The notes under the pieces: generated by a model
Seen by the model: the letters and a program-made list of their open reading frames with translations, nothing else
Database searches by the model: none
Told to the model about the DNA's origin: nothing
Shown here: piece after piece, positions 20,359-29,468 of the stretch
How the letters are laid out: each line of letters starts with the position of its first letter
Numbering within the stretch: position 1 is the stretch's first letter
Position numbers and translations under genes: made by a program
From: Mycobacterium sp. MS1601
Lineage (GTDB): Bacteria; Actinomycetota; Actinomycetes; Mycobacteriales; Mycobacteriaceae
Direction: 5' to 3'
Assembly (NCBI RefSeq): GCF_001984215.1
Contig: NZ_CP019420.1
Location: 1,240,001-1,304,000, forward strand
Length of the DNA: 64,000 nucleotides

Positions 20359-21519
20359 ATGAGTGACACCCGTGCGATCGTGATCGGCGGCGGCTACGCC
20401 GGCGTGCTCGCCGCCAACCGCCTCACCCAGCAGTGCACGGTCACGCTGATCAATCCACGCCCGACATTCGTCGAGCGCATCCGGTTGCATCAGCTGGCTG
20501 CGGGCAACGACGACGCCGTTGAGGGCTACGACAGCCTGCTACACCCCGATGTCGAGCTGGTGGTGGACACCGCGGTGCGCATCGATGCCGAGGCGCAGGC
20601 GGTGACGCTGGCCTCCGGTGCGCAGCTGGACTACGACTACCTGGTGTACGCGGTGGGCAGCACCGGTTCGGTGCCTGCCGCGGTGGCTGGGGCTGCCGAA
20701 TTCGGCTATCCGCTCAGTGAACTCGAGCAGGCTGCGCGGCTGCGCGACCGGCTGGCGGATGTGCCGCTGTCGACGCCGGTCGTGGTGGTGGGCGGTGGTC
20801 TCACCGGCATCGAAGCGGCCTCGGAATTCGCCGAGCGGGGCCGTGCCGTCACCATGGTCACCGATGTCCTCGGACCGTCGCTGTCCGCGGCCGGGCGTAG
20901 GTCGGTGGCCAAGCGGCTGCGCAAGCTCGGCGTCGAGGTCGTTGATGGGGCCCGGGTCGCTCACGTCGCAGCGCAGTGGATCGAACTGGCCGACGGTCGC
21001 CAACTACCCAGCGCCGCCACCGTCTGGACCGCAGGGTTCGGGGTGCCGACGCTGGCGCGAGACAGCGGGCTGTCCACGGATGCGTTGGGCCGCTTGCTCG
21101 TCGATGAGACACTGACCAGCGTGGACCACCCCCGGATCGTCGCCGCCGGTGACGCGGCCACCCCATCGAACCTGCCACTGCGAATGAGCTGCCAGGCCGC
21201 CCTGCCCATGGGCGCTCAGGCCGCCAACACCGTGCTGGCCCGCATCGCGGGCACCGACGCCGCGCAGCTGACCCAGGTGATGACCGGGCAGTGCATCAGC
21301 CTGGGCCGCGGTGGTGGCACCATCCAGCTGGCCCACACCGACGACACGGTGCGCAATCTCTACATCGGCGGCCGCACAGCGGCTTTCCTCAAGGAACAGG
21401 TATGCAAGGGCACGCTGGGCTTCCTGCGCAAGGAGGCCCGCAAGCCCGGCTCGTACTTCTGGGTCAAGGGCGGCAAGCGCGACCGCCGGCTCGCCGAGCA
21501 ACCGGTTGGCGCCCGATGA
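20359..21519 (+). CDS. FAD-dependent pyridine nucleotide oxidoreductase (NDH-2-like)
   Basis: 386 residues. N-terminal dinucleotide motif AIVIGGGYAGVLAANRL, a second Rossmann motif PVVVVGGGLTGIEAASEFA for NAD(P)H, and PRIVAAGDAATP for FAD near the C-terminal half. No C-terminal membrane helices are evident, so it is probably a soluble or peripheral oxidoreductase. It is followed by an ECF41 sigma factor with ATGA overlap; ECF41 sigma factors are characteristically encoded beside an oxidoreductase, carboxymuconolactone decarboxylase or epimerase, which this fits. ATG 20359 follows GGAGGA. Confidence 0.85.
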   Translation: MSDTRAIVIGGGYAGVLAANRLTQQCTVTLINPRPTFVERIRLHQLAAGNDDAVEGYDSLLHPDVELVVDTAVRIDAEAQAVTLASGAQLDYDYLVYAVGSTGSVPAAVAGAAEFGYPLSELEQAARLRDRLADVPLSTPVVVVGGGLTGIEAASEFAERGRAVTMVTDVLGPSLSAAGRRSVAKRLRKLGVEVVDGARVAHVAAQWIELADGRQLPSAATVWTAGFGVPTLARDSGLSTDALGRLLVDETLTSVDHPRIVAAGDAATPSNLPLRMSCQAALPMGAQAANTVLARIAGTDAAQLTQVMTGQCISLGRGGGTIQLAHTDDTVRNLYIGGRTAAFLKEQVCKGTLGFLRKEARKPGSYFWVKGGKRDRRLAEQPVGAR

Positions 21520-22403
21520 GTGAGCACTCCGAGCGGTTCACCAGCCTACGGCCGTTGTTGTTCACCATCGCCTACGAAATCCTGGGTACCGCAACGGAAT
21601 CCGACGATGTTCTGCAGGAGAGTTATCTGCGCTGGGCCGAGGTGGACCTGGAGCGGGTCACCGATACCAAGGCCTATCTGGCCCAGCTGGTGACCAGGCA
21701 ATCGCTGAATGCGTTGCGGCAGAGTTCGCGAAGGCGCGAGGAGTACGTCGGGCCGTGGCTGCCGGAGCCGCTGCTGATCGACGCCGGAGCGGACGCGTCG
21801 GCCGATGTCGTGTTGGCCGAATCGGTGTCGATGGCCATGATGGTGGTGCTGGAGACGCTGACCCCGGACGAGCGAGCGGTGTTCGTCCTGCGTGAGGTGT
21901 TCGGGTTCTCACATGACGAGATCGCCTCGGCGATCGGCAAATCCACGGCCGCGGTGCGTCAGATGGCCCACCGCGCCCGCGAACACGTGCAGGCGCGTCG
22001 CAAGCGGTTCACCCCTGTCGACCCGCAGGAGTCTGCGGAGTTGACCACCCGGTTTTTCGCGGCGGCAGCCGGTGGCGATCTGCAGGCTCTGGTGTCGATG
22101 CTGGCACCAGATGTGGTGTGGACCGCCGACAGTGACGGCAAGGTCAGCGCCGCCCGCAGGCCGGTGTCCGGTGCGGTCAACGTCGCCAGGCTGATAGTGG
22201 GCCTGATCCGGTTGGGAGGCGAGGCGGGCCGGGTGCAGCCGGCCGTCTTCAACAACACCCCGGCGCTGCTGACTTATCTGGGCGACGAACTGGCCGGTGT
22301 CGTCGTGATGGAGTTCACCGACGGCCTGGTCTCCAATTTCTACGCCATGCGCAATCCGGCGAAGCTGGGCACAGTGCTGGTGCCCCGGCAGATCGGCCGC
22401 TGA
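21516..22403 (+). CDS. ECF41-type RNA polymerase sigma factor with SnoaL-like C-terminal domain
   Basis: 295 residues. Sigma region 2 (residues 10-75) and region 4 (ETLTPDERAVFVLREVFGFSHDEIA, HTH at 125-160), then a SnoaL-like extension. The linker motif WLPEPL (81-86), DSDGK (205-209, the DGGGK motif position) and NPAKL (280-284, the NPDKL position) are ECF41 hallmarks; in that group the extension replaces an anti-sigma factor and tunes activity. The start overlaps the oxidoreductase stop, and a matching promoter lies upstream of that gene. Confidence 0.88.
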   Translation: MSEHSERFTSLRPLLFTIAYEILGTATESDDVLQESYLRWAEVDLERVTDTKAYLAQLVTRQSLNALRQSSRRREEYVGPWLPEPLLIDAGADASADVVLAESVSMAMMVVLETLTPDERAVFVLREVFGFSHDEIASAIGKSTAAVRQMAHRAREHVQARRKRFTPVDPQESAELTTRFFAAAAGGDLQALVSMLAPDVVWTADSDGKVSAARRPVSGAVNVARLIVGLIRLGGEAGRVQPAVFNNTPALLTYLGDELAGVVVMEFTDGLVSNFYAMRNPAKLGTVLVPRQIGR

Positions 22404-22428
22404 GGTCCCGGTCTGCCAAGCTGGACCC

Positions 22429-23661
22429 GTGCGTATCGAGCGGCTGGGCGACCTCGGCGGGTTTCCCGCCCTACTGCGCGCCGTCGCCGCAGCCACCACC
22501 CGGCTGGGTCTGGCGCCGCCGGCGGCGCTGTCGGGCGACTGGTTCGGTTCCAGCGCAGTGATCGCTCCGACGGTCCGCGCGGAGCCCACCGCACCCACGG
22601 ACGTCTTCGCCGTCGCTGCCGCACAGCACCCGTCTGCGGTGGGGGGCGGCTGGATCGGCTACCTGTCCTATCCCGAGGACGCCGGCACACCCTCGCGTTT
22701 ACCCGAGTCTGCGGGCGGCTGGACCGACTGTGTGCTGCGGCGCGATCTCGACGGCTGCTGGTGGTTCGAGGATCTGACCGGGGCGCCCATGCCGGGCTGG
22801 CTGGCGGACGCGCTGCGCACCCCGGCCGCACCGGCGCCGTGGCGCATCAGCTGGACCGCCCCCGACCGCGCCGCCCACGAGGCGGGCGTGCTGGCCTGCC
22901 TCGAGGCGATCAGCGCCGGTGAGGTGTACCAGGCCTGCGTCTGCACGCAGTTCACGGGGATTCTCGACGGGGCCCCACTGGATTTCTTCGCCGACGCCGT
23001 CCGCCGCACCTCGCCCGCGCGGGCGGCGTTCGTGGCAGGTGAGTGGGGTGCGGTGGCATCGTTGTCGCCCGAGCTGTTCCTGCGTCGCCGGGCCGACGCC
23101 GTGTGGTCGAGTCCCATCAAGGGCACGCTGCCGTTGCACGCGGACCCGGCGCTGCTGCGCGAGTCTGTCAAGGATGTGGCCGAAAACGTGATGATCGTGG
23201 ACCTGGTGCGCAACGACCTGGGCCGCGTGGCCACCACCGGGAGCGTGCGGGTGCCCGAACTGCTGACCATCCAGCCCGCACCCGGCGTGTGGCACCTGGT
23301 GTCGACGGTGACCGCGCAAGTGCCTGGGGAGGTGTCGAACCAGATGCTGCTGGATGCCACATTCCCGCCCGCGTCAGTCACCGGAACGCCGAAACAGCGC
23401 GCCCGCGAACTGCTTTCCCAGTGGGAGCCGCACCGGCGCGGGGTGTACTGCGGCACCGTCGGGCTCGCATCCCCCATCGCGGGCACCGAACTCAATGTCG
23501 CCATCCGCACGGTGGAGTTCGACGCCGGTGGCAACGCGGTGCTCGGTGTCGGCGGTGGTATCACCGCGGACTCCGACCCGGCGGCGGAGTGGAACGAGTG
23601 TCTGCACAAGGCATCACCCACTCTGCACCTCACAGCAGATGAGGTCACTCCCGCGACTTGA
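22429..23661 (+). CDS. pabB: Aminodeoxychorismate synthase component I
   Basis: 410 residues. The chorismate-binding fold is clear: ISAGEVYQACVCTQF, VASLSPELFLRR, SSPIKGTLPLHADP, ENVMIVDLVRNDLGRV, FPPASVTGTPKQRA and YCGTVGLASP. It converts chorismate and glutamine-derived ammonia to aminodeoxychorismate for folate. Position between metG and rsmI matches Rv1005c. GTG 22429 is used. The last 17 bases overlap the convergent rsmI gene. Confidence 0.88.
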   Translation: MRIERLGDLGGFPALLRAVAAATTRLGLAPPAALSGDWFGSSAVIAPTVRAEPTAPTDVFAVAAAQHPSAVGGGWIGYLSYPEDAGTPSRLPESAGGWTDCVLRRDLDGCWWFEDLTGAPMPGWLADALRTPAAPAPWRISWTAPDRAAHEAGVLACLEAISAGEVYQACVCTQFTGILDGAPLDFFADAVRRTSPARAAFVAGEWGAVASLSPELFLRRRADAVWSSPIKGTLPLHADPALLRESVKDVAENVMIVDLVRNDLGRVATTGSVRVPELLTIQPAPGVWHLVSTVTAQVPGEVSNQMLLDATFPPASVTGTPKQRARELLSQWEPHRRGVYCGTVGLASPIAGTELNVAIRTVEFDAGGNAVLGVGGGITADSDPAAEWNECLHKASPTLHLTADEVTPAT

Positions 23662-24490
23662 GCACTCCCGACTTCACCACCGCTTCGTAGAGTTCGCGCC
23701 GCGACGGCGCACCCGGATGGCTCGCCACCACCTGCGCGCAGGCGTCCTTCACGCGCATGCCGTCGGCCGCGAGTTCTTCCACCTCGACAACCAGGGCGTC
23801 CAGGTCCGCCGACGGCACCGCCCCCGCGAGCACCACGGTGATCTCCCCCAGCACCCCGTCTGCCGCCCACTCCGCCAACTCCGCCAACGTGCCGCGGACG
23901 ATCTCCTCGTGGGTCTTGGTCAGCTCGCGGCACACGACCACGCGGCGCTGTCCACCCAAAGCGTCGGCCGCATCGCGAAGGAGTTCGGCGAGTCGGCGCG
24001 GCGATTCGAAGAAGATGCAGGTGCGCTGCTCCCCGGCCAGCGTCGCGAACCAGGCCTGACGGCCCTTGCGGGGTGCGAAACCTTCGAAGCAGAACCTATC
24101 CGACGGCAGGCCCGAGACGGCCAAGGCGGTGGTGACCGCTGACGGACCGGGCAGACATGTCACCGGAACTCCGGCGTCCACACACATCGACACCAGGCGG
24201 TAGCCCGGGTCGGAGATCAGCGGCATCCCCGCGTCGGTGACAGCCAGTACCGTCGCACCCGATTTCATGTCCTCGATCAGGGCAGGTGCCCGCGTCGACT
24301 CGTTCTGGTCGAACAGGCTGACCACCTTGCCCACCATCCGCACCTCCAGGGCGGTGGCCAGCGCGCGCACCCGGCGGGTGTCCTCGGCGGCGACGATGTC
24401 GGCGGTGGCCAGGGCGTCCCGCAACCGTGCCGAAGCGTCCGACGGCTGCCCCAGCGGAGTGGCTCCCAGCAACAGTCGGCCACCACTCAT
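23645..24490 (-). CDS. rsmI: 16S rRNA (cytidine1402-2'-O)-methyltransferase
   Basis: 281 residues. LLLGATPLGQPSDASARLRDAL opens the tetrapyrrole-methylase fold; VAAEDTRR, VTDAGMPLISDPGYRLV (SAM site), CLPGPSAVTTALAVSGLPSDRFCFEGF and FFESPRRL are all RsmI motifs. It methylates the ribose of C1402 in 16S rRNA. ATG 24490 is 25 bases from the divergent pmt start. The rsmI-pmt pair matches Rv1003-Rv1002c. Confidence 0.92.
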   Translation of the reverse strand: MSGGRLLLGATPLGQPSDASARLRDALATADIVAAEDTRRVRALATALEVRMVGKVVSLFDQNESTRAPALIEDMKSGATVLAVTDAGMPLISDPGYRLVSMCVDAGVPVTCLPGPSAVTTALAVSGLPSDRFCFEGFAPRKGRQAWFATLAGEQRTCIFFESPRRLAELLRDAADALGGQRRVVVCRELTKTHEEIVRGTLAELAEWAADGVLGEITVVLAGAVPSADLDALVVEVEELAADGMRVKDACAQVVASHPGAPSRRELYEAVVKSGVLKSRE

Positions 24491-24515
24491 GAACCACAGC
24501 CTACGATCGTGTGCG

Positions 24516-26060
24516 ATGACCGCTCCCTCCACCGTGACACCGGAGCGTGCCGTACCCGTGATCAGCCCCGGCCCGCTCGTCCCCGTCGCCGATTTCGGAC
24601 CCGTCGACAAGGCCAACGGCTGGATCATGACGGCCGTGGTGACGGCGCTGGCGTTGGTGACGCGGTTCCTGAACCTGCAGTCGCCGACCGACAGCGGCAC
24701 CCCGGTGTTCGACGAGAAGCACTACGCGCCGCAGGCCTGGCAGGTGCTGCACAACGGTGGCATCGAGGACAATCCGGGCTACGGGCTGGTGGTGCACCCG
24801 CCGCTGGGCAAGCAGCTGATCGCGGTAGGCGAATGGATCTTCGGCTACAACGGCCTGGGCTGGCGGTTCACCGGGGCGCTGCTGGGAGTGCTGATGGTGG
24901 CGTTGGCGGCCAGGACGGTGCGACGGATCAGCCGCTCGACACTGGTCGGCGGGCTGGCCGGGGTGCTGCTGGTGGCCGAGAGCGTGTCCTTCGTGACGGC
25001 GCGGACGGCGCTGCTGGACGGCTTCCTGGTGTTCTTCGTGGTGGCCGCCTTCGGCGCGCTGATCGTCGACCGTGACCAGATGCGCGAGCGAATGCACACC
25101 GCGCTGCTCGAGGGCCGCATCAACGAGACGCCCTGGGGCCCCCGGCTCGGCGTGCGGTGGTGGCGGTTCGGCGCCGGTGTGCTGCTGGGTCTGGCGTTGG
25201 CGACGAAGTGGTCCGGGCTGTACTTCATGCTGTTCTTCGGTTTGATGTCGCTGGCGTTCGATGTCGCCGCGCGGCGCCAGTACCGGGTGCCGCGGCCCTG
25301 GCTGGGCACAGTGCGCCGCGACCTGGGCCCGTCGGCCTATGTCTTCGGGCTGATTCCGCTGGCGGTGTACCTGGGCAGCTACTGGGGCTGGTTCGCCTCG
25401 GAGACCGCGGTGGATCGGCATGCCGCGGGCGACGACATAGGCGAGCGGCAATGGTGGCAGCTCCCCGACGCCATCCGCTCGCTGTGGTACTACACGGCCA
25501 AGGCCTACGAGTTCCACGCCGGACTCACCAACGCGGCGGGCAACCACCACCCGTGGGAGTCCAAGCCGTGGACGTGGCCGATGTCGCTGCGGCCGGTGCT
25601 CTATGCGATCGATCAGGAGAACGTCCCGGGTTGCGGCGTGCAATCTTGTGTGAAGGCCGTGATGCTGGTCGGCACACCTGCGATGTGGTGGCTGGCCGTG
25701 CCGGTGCTGGTCTACGCGCTGTGGCGGTCGGTGTTTCGCCGCGATTGGCGCTACGCGGTGGTGCTGGTGGGCTACTGCGCCGGCTGGTTGCCCTGGTTCG
25801 CCGAGATCGACCGGCAGATGTACTTCTTCTACGCCGCCACCATGGCGCCGTTCCTGGTGATGGCGATCGCGCTGATCTGCGGCGACATCCTGTACAAACG
25901 CGGGCAGAACGCCGAGCGCCGCACTCTGGGTCTGCTGGTGGTGTGCTTTTACACCGCGGTGGTGCTGACCAACTTCGCGTGGCTGTTCCCGGTGCTCACC
26001 GGGCTGCCCATTTCCCAGGCCACCTGGAACATGCAGATCTGGCTGCCCAGCTGGCGGTAG
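24516..26060 (+). CDS. pmt: Dolichyl-phosphate-mannose-protein mannosyltransferase (protein O-mannosylation)
   Basis: 514 residues, a polytopic GT39 membrane enzyme. The first luminal loop carries the catalytic acidic motif PVFDEKHYAPQAW with VHPPLGKQLIAVGEWIFGY; ATKWSGLYFM and later helices complete the Pmt_C type topology. It transfers mannose from polyprenyl-phosphate-mannose to Ser/Thr of secreted proteins (Rv1002c homologue). ATG 24516 is used. A 14-bp tandem duplication covers its stop codon. Confidence 0.92.
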   Translation: MTAPSTVTPERAVPVISPGPLVPVADFGPVDKANGWIMTAVVTALALVTRFLNLQSPTDSGTPVFDEKHYAPQAWQVLHNGGIEDNPGYGLVVHPPLGKQLIAVGEWIFGYNGLGWRFTGALLGVLMVALAARTVRRISRSTLVGGLAGVLLVAESVSFVTARTALLDGFLVFFVVAAFGALIVDRDQMRERMHTALLEGRINETPWGPRLGVRWWRFGAGVLLGLALATKWSGLYFMLFFGLMSLAFDVAARRQYRVPRPWLGTVRRDLGPSAYVFGLIPLAVYLGSYWGWFASETAVDRHAAGDDIGERQWWQLPDAIRSLWYYTAKAYEFHAGLTNAAGNHHPWESKPWTWPMSLRPVLYAIDQENVPGCGVQSCVKAVMLVGTPAMWWLAVPVLVYALWRSVFRRDWRYAVVLVGYCAGWLPWFAEIDRQMYFFYAATMAPFLVMAIALICGDILYKRGQNAERRTLGLLVVCFYTAVVLTNFAWLFPVLTGLPISQATWNMQIWLPSWR

Positions 26061-26078
26061 GAAGCTGGCGGTAGGAAG
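26051..26078. repeat. 14-bp tandem duplication across the pmt stop
   Basis: CTGGCGGTAGGAAG occurs twice in direct succession (26051-26064 and 26065-26078). The first copy contains the pmt TAG, so translation ends before the second copy. It looks like a slippage duplication. The following 209 bases up to the next start contain no gene I can support. Confidence 0.85.
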
Positions 26079-26287
26079 TGTCCTTCGCGGGTGCTCTGGT
26101 CGGAACGTCGCTCACGGTCGTGAATCCGTCAGCGAACCGCCCCATCCACAACCATGGTGTACGTCTGGGTCATAGCACCGACTGAGGTACTTCTCACCCT
26201 CCAGAGATCGCCGCGCGTCCACAGCCTTCACCGCCGCGACGGGCGCCACGACGACGTGTGTGCCTGCGGTGCTGCACGATTTCGCAC

Positions 26288-27349
26288 ATGCGCCCATTTC
26301 TGGGGTCCGAAGCGCTTGCACTGGGAGTACTCACCCGGGGGCAGCTGCGGTGGCGGTACACCCCGATCCTGCCGGATGTCTACGTGCCGAAGGACTGGCC
26401 GGCGCTCGATGCCTGGCACTGGGCCGAAGGGACGTGGTTGTGGACCGGCCGGGCCGGTGTCATCACGGGCCTGGCCGCCGCCCACATGCTGGGGGCCTAC
26501 CGCATTCCCTTCACCGGGCCCGTCGAGGTCATCACTTCGAAACGGCGGCCGCCGAAGGAGGTGTGCGTACGCGCGGAGCAGATCGCCGACGACGAAATCA
26601 TCCGGTGGCCCGACTGTCACCTCACCACCGCCGCGCGGACCGCAGTGGACATCGGCCGCCGACGGCCGAGGGACGAGGCCGTGGCCATCCTCGATGCGCT
26701 GGCCCACGGCAGCTGCCTCACCGCGTCGGAAGTACTGCACGTGGCAGACAGATATGCGGGCACCCCGGGCATCGGCAACGCCCGATTGGCCGCCGTCCTG
26801 ATGGACGGCGGTGCGTTGTCACTGCGGCAAACGCGACTACGGCTGGACCTGTTCGACCGGGGATTGCCTTGGCCGCAGACCCAGATCACCATCGGCGATG
26901 ACGGGAGCAGCACCACGATCTCGCTCGGCTGGCCATGTTGGAAAGTGGCCGTGATGTTCCTGCCGGACCAGATTGCCGCCCACCCGAGCCTGCTGCGCCA
27001 ACACGAGATTCAACACGATGTGCTGCAAGCCCAGGGCTGGTTCACCGTCTGGACCGCCGAACGCTACTTTCCTCGAATCCTGGCTTCCCGGGTGTCCGCA
27101 GCCATCAGGACCCAGAAGCGACGGGGTGTCGAAGCCGGGTTCACAGCGGATCGCGCGCCGCCGGGCAAGACATGCAGCGTGGACCGCCGCGGCCGGTGCC
27201 CAACTCCGAGGCCGAGATGCGCAACACCTCGATGCCCGAATCCTCCAGGCGTGCATTGGTTTCGGTGTTGCGTTCGTAGGCGACGACGACGCCGGGAGCC
27301 AACGCCAGGGTGTTGTTGCCGTCGTCCCACTGCTCACGCTCGGCGGTGA
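26288..27349 (+). CDS. Mycobacterial AbiEi/DUF559-like protein with anomalous C-terminus
   Basis: 353 residues. [20 protein letters not shown] then [27 protein letters not shown] and [30 protein letters not shown] match a common mycobacterial family related to AbiEi antitoxin-like and DUF559/Vsr-like proteins. Family members usually end near residue 290. Here the frame continues through a Cys/Arg/Pro-rich tail that reads antisense across 209 bases of arcA, so the natural stop may be lost or shifted. The usual nuclease residues of the C-terminal domain are not evident. Function unknown. Confidence 0.6.
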   Translation: MRPFLGSEALALGVLTRGQLRWRYTPILPDVYVPKDWPALDAWHWAEGTWLWTGRAGVITGLAAAHMLGAYRIPFTGPVEVITSKRRPPKEVCVRAEQIADDEIIRWPDCHLTTAARTAVDIGRRRPRDEAVAILDALAHGSCLTASEVLHVADRYAGTPGIGNARLAAVLMDGGALSLRQTRLRLDLFDRGLPWPQTQITIGDDGSSTTISLGWPCWKVAVMFLPDQIAAHPSLLRQHEIQHDVLQAQGWFTVWTAERYFPRILASRVSAAIRTQKRRGVEAGFTADRAPPGKTCSVDRRGRCPTPRPRCATPRCPNPPGVHWFRCCVRRRRRRREPTPGCCCRRPTAHARR

Positions 27350-28349
27350 CGGGGTCCAGGCCGGTGTCGATCACGCGCAGCTTCTCGATACCCATGGCGT
27401 CGGCGGCGGCGTTGACAAAGGGTGCCGCCCGGTCGATCTTCACCCCGCCGCTGTCCACGCGGTGAATGGTGAAGGCGGACAACGAATCCACAATGTTCGG
27501 GTACATCACCACCGCGTCGGTGTCGACCATCGTGCACACCGTGTCCAGGTGCATCTGGGCCCGCTCCTGGGCGATCGGCACCGCCAGCACGGTATGGGCC
27601 AGGTTGTCGTCGAACAGGCTGCGCGCCAGGGCTTCCGCACCGGCTGGAGTGGTGCGCTCCCCCACTCCCACGGCCACCACGCCCGGTGCCAGCAGCAGCA
27701 CATCGCCGCCTTCCACCGGGGCCGACCGCGACTCGTAAGCCCGTCGCACCCCCAGGAAACGCGGGTGGTGGGCATAGATGAGGTCGGTCAGCGACGTCTC
27801 CCGCATACGGGCGGGCATGGCAAGGGAGGTGATGGCCACCCGCGGGCCGATCCAGAACGACGAGTCGCGGGTGAACAACAGGTTGGGCAGCGGGTCGATC
27901 ACGAAGTCGGCGCCGTGATGCATCCGGCGCACCAGCGACAGCTCCTGCTCACCGAAGGGCAGCTCGTCGAACGTCATGCCCGCCATCAGCACATGGGCCA
28001 GCGAGGCCGCGTCGAGGGTGCGCAGGTAGGTAGCGAGCTCCTGAGACAGCGGCAGGCCGAGGCGTCGGGAATCCACCGCCGCGGAGATGCCGTGCATGCG
28101 CGCCGCACCGCTGGCCAGGGCCTCGGCCAACAGCTCGGGCAGCAGCAGCACCTCGACATCGCGGGAGCGCAGCAGTGCGGCGAAGGCGTCGTGCTCCTCC
28201 TGTGCCCGCGACACCCAGGGCAGGCCGTCGAACAGCAGTGTGTCGTTGTTGCGCGGGGTCAGCCGCTGCAGTTCGGCGCCGGGGCGATGCAGGATCACCG
28301 TACGCAGCCTGCCAACCTCTGAATTCGATCCCAGTGCAGCGACACTCAC
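27141..28349 (-). CDS. arcA: Arginine deiminase
   Basis: 402 residues, the same length as M. tuberculosis Rv1001. Family motifs: [65 protein letters not shown] (catalytic His) and [17 protein letters not shown] with the catalytic Cys near the C-terminus. It hydrolyses arginine to citrulline and ammonia. GTG 28349 matches the Rv1001 start; another GTG lies three codons upstream. No other deiminase-pathway genes are adjacent. Confidence 0.92.
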   Translation of the reverse strand: MSVAALGSNSEVGRLRTVILHRPGAELQRLTPRNNDTLLFDGLPWVSRAQEEHDAFAALLRSRDVEVLLLPELLAEALASGAARMHGISAAVDSRRLGLPLSQELATYLRTLDAASLAHVLMAGMTFDELPFGEQELSLVRRMHHGADFVIDPLPNLLFTRDSSFWIGPRVAITSLAMPARMRETSLTDLIYAHHPRFLGVRRAYESRSAPVEGGDVLLLAPGVVAVGVGERTTPAGAEALARSLFDDNLAHTVLAVPIAQERAQMHLDTVCTMVDTDAVVMYPNIVDSLSAFTIHRVDSGGVKIDRAAPFVNAAADAMGIEKLRVIDTGLDPVTAEREQWDDGNNTLALAPGVVVAYERNTETNARLEDSGIEVLRISASELGTGRGGPRCMSCPAARDPL

Positions 28350-28375
28350 GCTTAGCACCGTAGCGCGATTTGCCG

Positions 28376-28393
28376 CCTCAACTATTGTTCAGG
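28376..28393. promoter_or_regulatory. Candidate SoxR box
   Basis: CCTCAACTATTGTTCAGG is an 18-bp dyad with arms CCTCAA/TTCAGG, close to known SoxR operators (CCTCAA...TTGAGG type). It ends three bases before the soxR ATG and lies 27 bases from the divergent arcA start, so SoxR may control itself and possibly arcA. The right arm has one mismatch. Confidence 0.6.
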
Positions 28394-28396
28394 TGT

Positions 28397-28828
28397 ATGG
28401 AGTCCCACGAACTGGCACCCGGTGAGCTGGCACACCGGGCCGGCGTCGCCGTCTCCGCACTGCATTTCTACGAGCGCGAAGGCCTGATCAGCAGCCGTCG
28501 CACCTCCGGCAACCAGCGCCGCTACAGTCGCGACACCCTGCGCCGAGTGGCTTTCATCCGGATGTCCCAGCGCCTGGGCATCCCGCTGGTCCGGGTGCGC
28601 GAGGCGCTGGCCACGTTGCCATCGGATCGTGTCCCCACCAGCAAGGACTGGGCCCGACTGTCGGCCGGATGGCGTCAGGATCTCGACGACCGCATCCTGC
28701 ACCTGCAGCGACTTCGCGACAATCTGGCCGATTGCATCGGCTGCGGCTGCCTGAGCCTGAAGAGCTGCCTGCTGAGCAACCCCGGGGACGTGCTCGCCGA
28801 AAACGGGCCGGGCGCCGCGCGACTCTAG
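28397..28828 (+). CDS. soxR: Redox-sensing MerR-family regulator SoxR
   Basis: 143 residues. N-terminal MerR HTH (ELAHRAGVAVSALHFYEREGLISSRRTSGNQRRY), dimer helix, and the [2Fe-2S] cluster motif C-X2-C-X-C-X5-C at Cys113, 116, 118 and 124. Oxidation of the cluster by redox-cycling compounds switches SoxR to an activator. ATG 28397 follows directly after a SoxR-type dyad, suggesting a very short leader or autorepression. AlkB is encoded downstream. Confidence 0.92.
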   Translation: MESHELAPGELAHRAGVAVSALHFYEREGLISSRRTSGNQRRYSRDTLRRVAFIRMSQRLGIPLVRVREALATLPSDRVPTSKDWARLSAGWRQDLDDRILHLQRLRDNLADCIGCGCLSLKSCLLSNPGDVLAENGPGAARL

Positions 28829-28853
28829 TTGATTCGAACGTCTGTGCGATACA

Positions 28854-29468
28854 GTGGCGGACGTGTCGGTTGCAGTTCAGGATTCCCTGTTCGACCATGC
28901 CGAACGACGGCAGCTCGAGCACGGTGCGTGGATCGACGTCCGATCTGGATGGATCGAGGACGTCGAGTGGGGCCGCACCCTGTTCGACGAACTCCGTGAC
29001 GGTATTGCGTGGCGCGCCGAACGCCGCAAGATGTACGACCGGGTGCTCGATGTCCCGAGGCTGGTCAGCTTCCACCATCTGCTCGACGAGCCGGTGCCGC
29101 ATCCCGCGCTCAAGCAGATGCGCCGTCGGCTCAACGACATCTACGCCGGCGAACTGGGTGAGCCGTTCGTCACCGCGGGTCTGTGCTACTACCGCGACGG
29201 CGAAGACAGCGTGGCCTGGCACGGCGACAACATCGGCCGCAGCCGCACCGAGGACACCATGGTGGCGATCGTGAGCCTGGGCGCGGCAAGGACATTCGCT
29301 TTGCGGCCGCGTGGCGGCGGGCACTCGCTGCGCATCCAGCACGGGCACGGCGACCTGCTGGTCATGGGCGGCTCGTGTCAGCGCACCTGGGAGCACGCCA
29401 TCCCGAAGACCACCAAGCCCACCGGACCGCGAATCAGCATCCAGTTCCGCCCGCGCGACGTCCGTTAG
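28854..29468 (+). CDS. alkB: AlkB-family alpha-ketoglutarate-dependent dioxygenase
   Basis: 204 residues. Iron ligands His123 and Asp125 (AWHGDNIG) and His181 (TWEHAIPK), with Arg193 and Arg199 (PRISIQFR) for 2-oxoglutarate. AlkB removes methyl groups from damaged bases by oxidative demethylation. It lies 25 bases after soxR. GTG 28854 is used; GTG 28863 is equally possible. It overlaps the convergent lipoprotein stop by four bases. Confidence 0.88.
   Translation: MADVSVAVQDSLFDHAERRQLEHGAWIDVRSGWIEDVEWGRTLFDELRDGIAWRAERRKMYDRVLDVPRLVSFHHLLDEPVPHPALKQMRRRLNDIYAGELGEPFVTAGLCYYRDGEDSVAWHGDNIGRSRTEDTMVAIVSLGAARTFALRPRGGGHSLRIQHGHGDLLVMGGSCQRTWEHAIPKTTKPTGPRISIQFRPRDVR

Noticed and set aside
24491..24515. 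Promoter elements between rsmI and pmt
   Set aside because: The 25-base gap is too short to contain both promoters and no clear motif is visible; promoters must lie inside coding regions or be leaderless.
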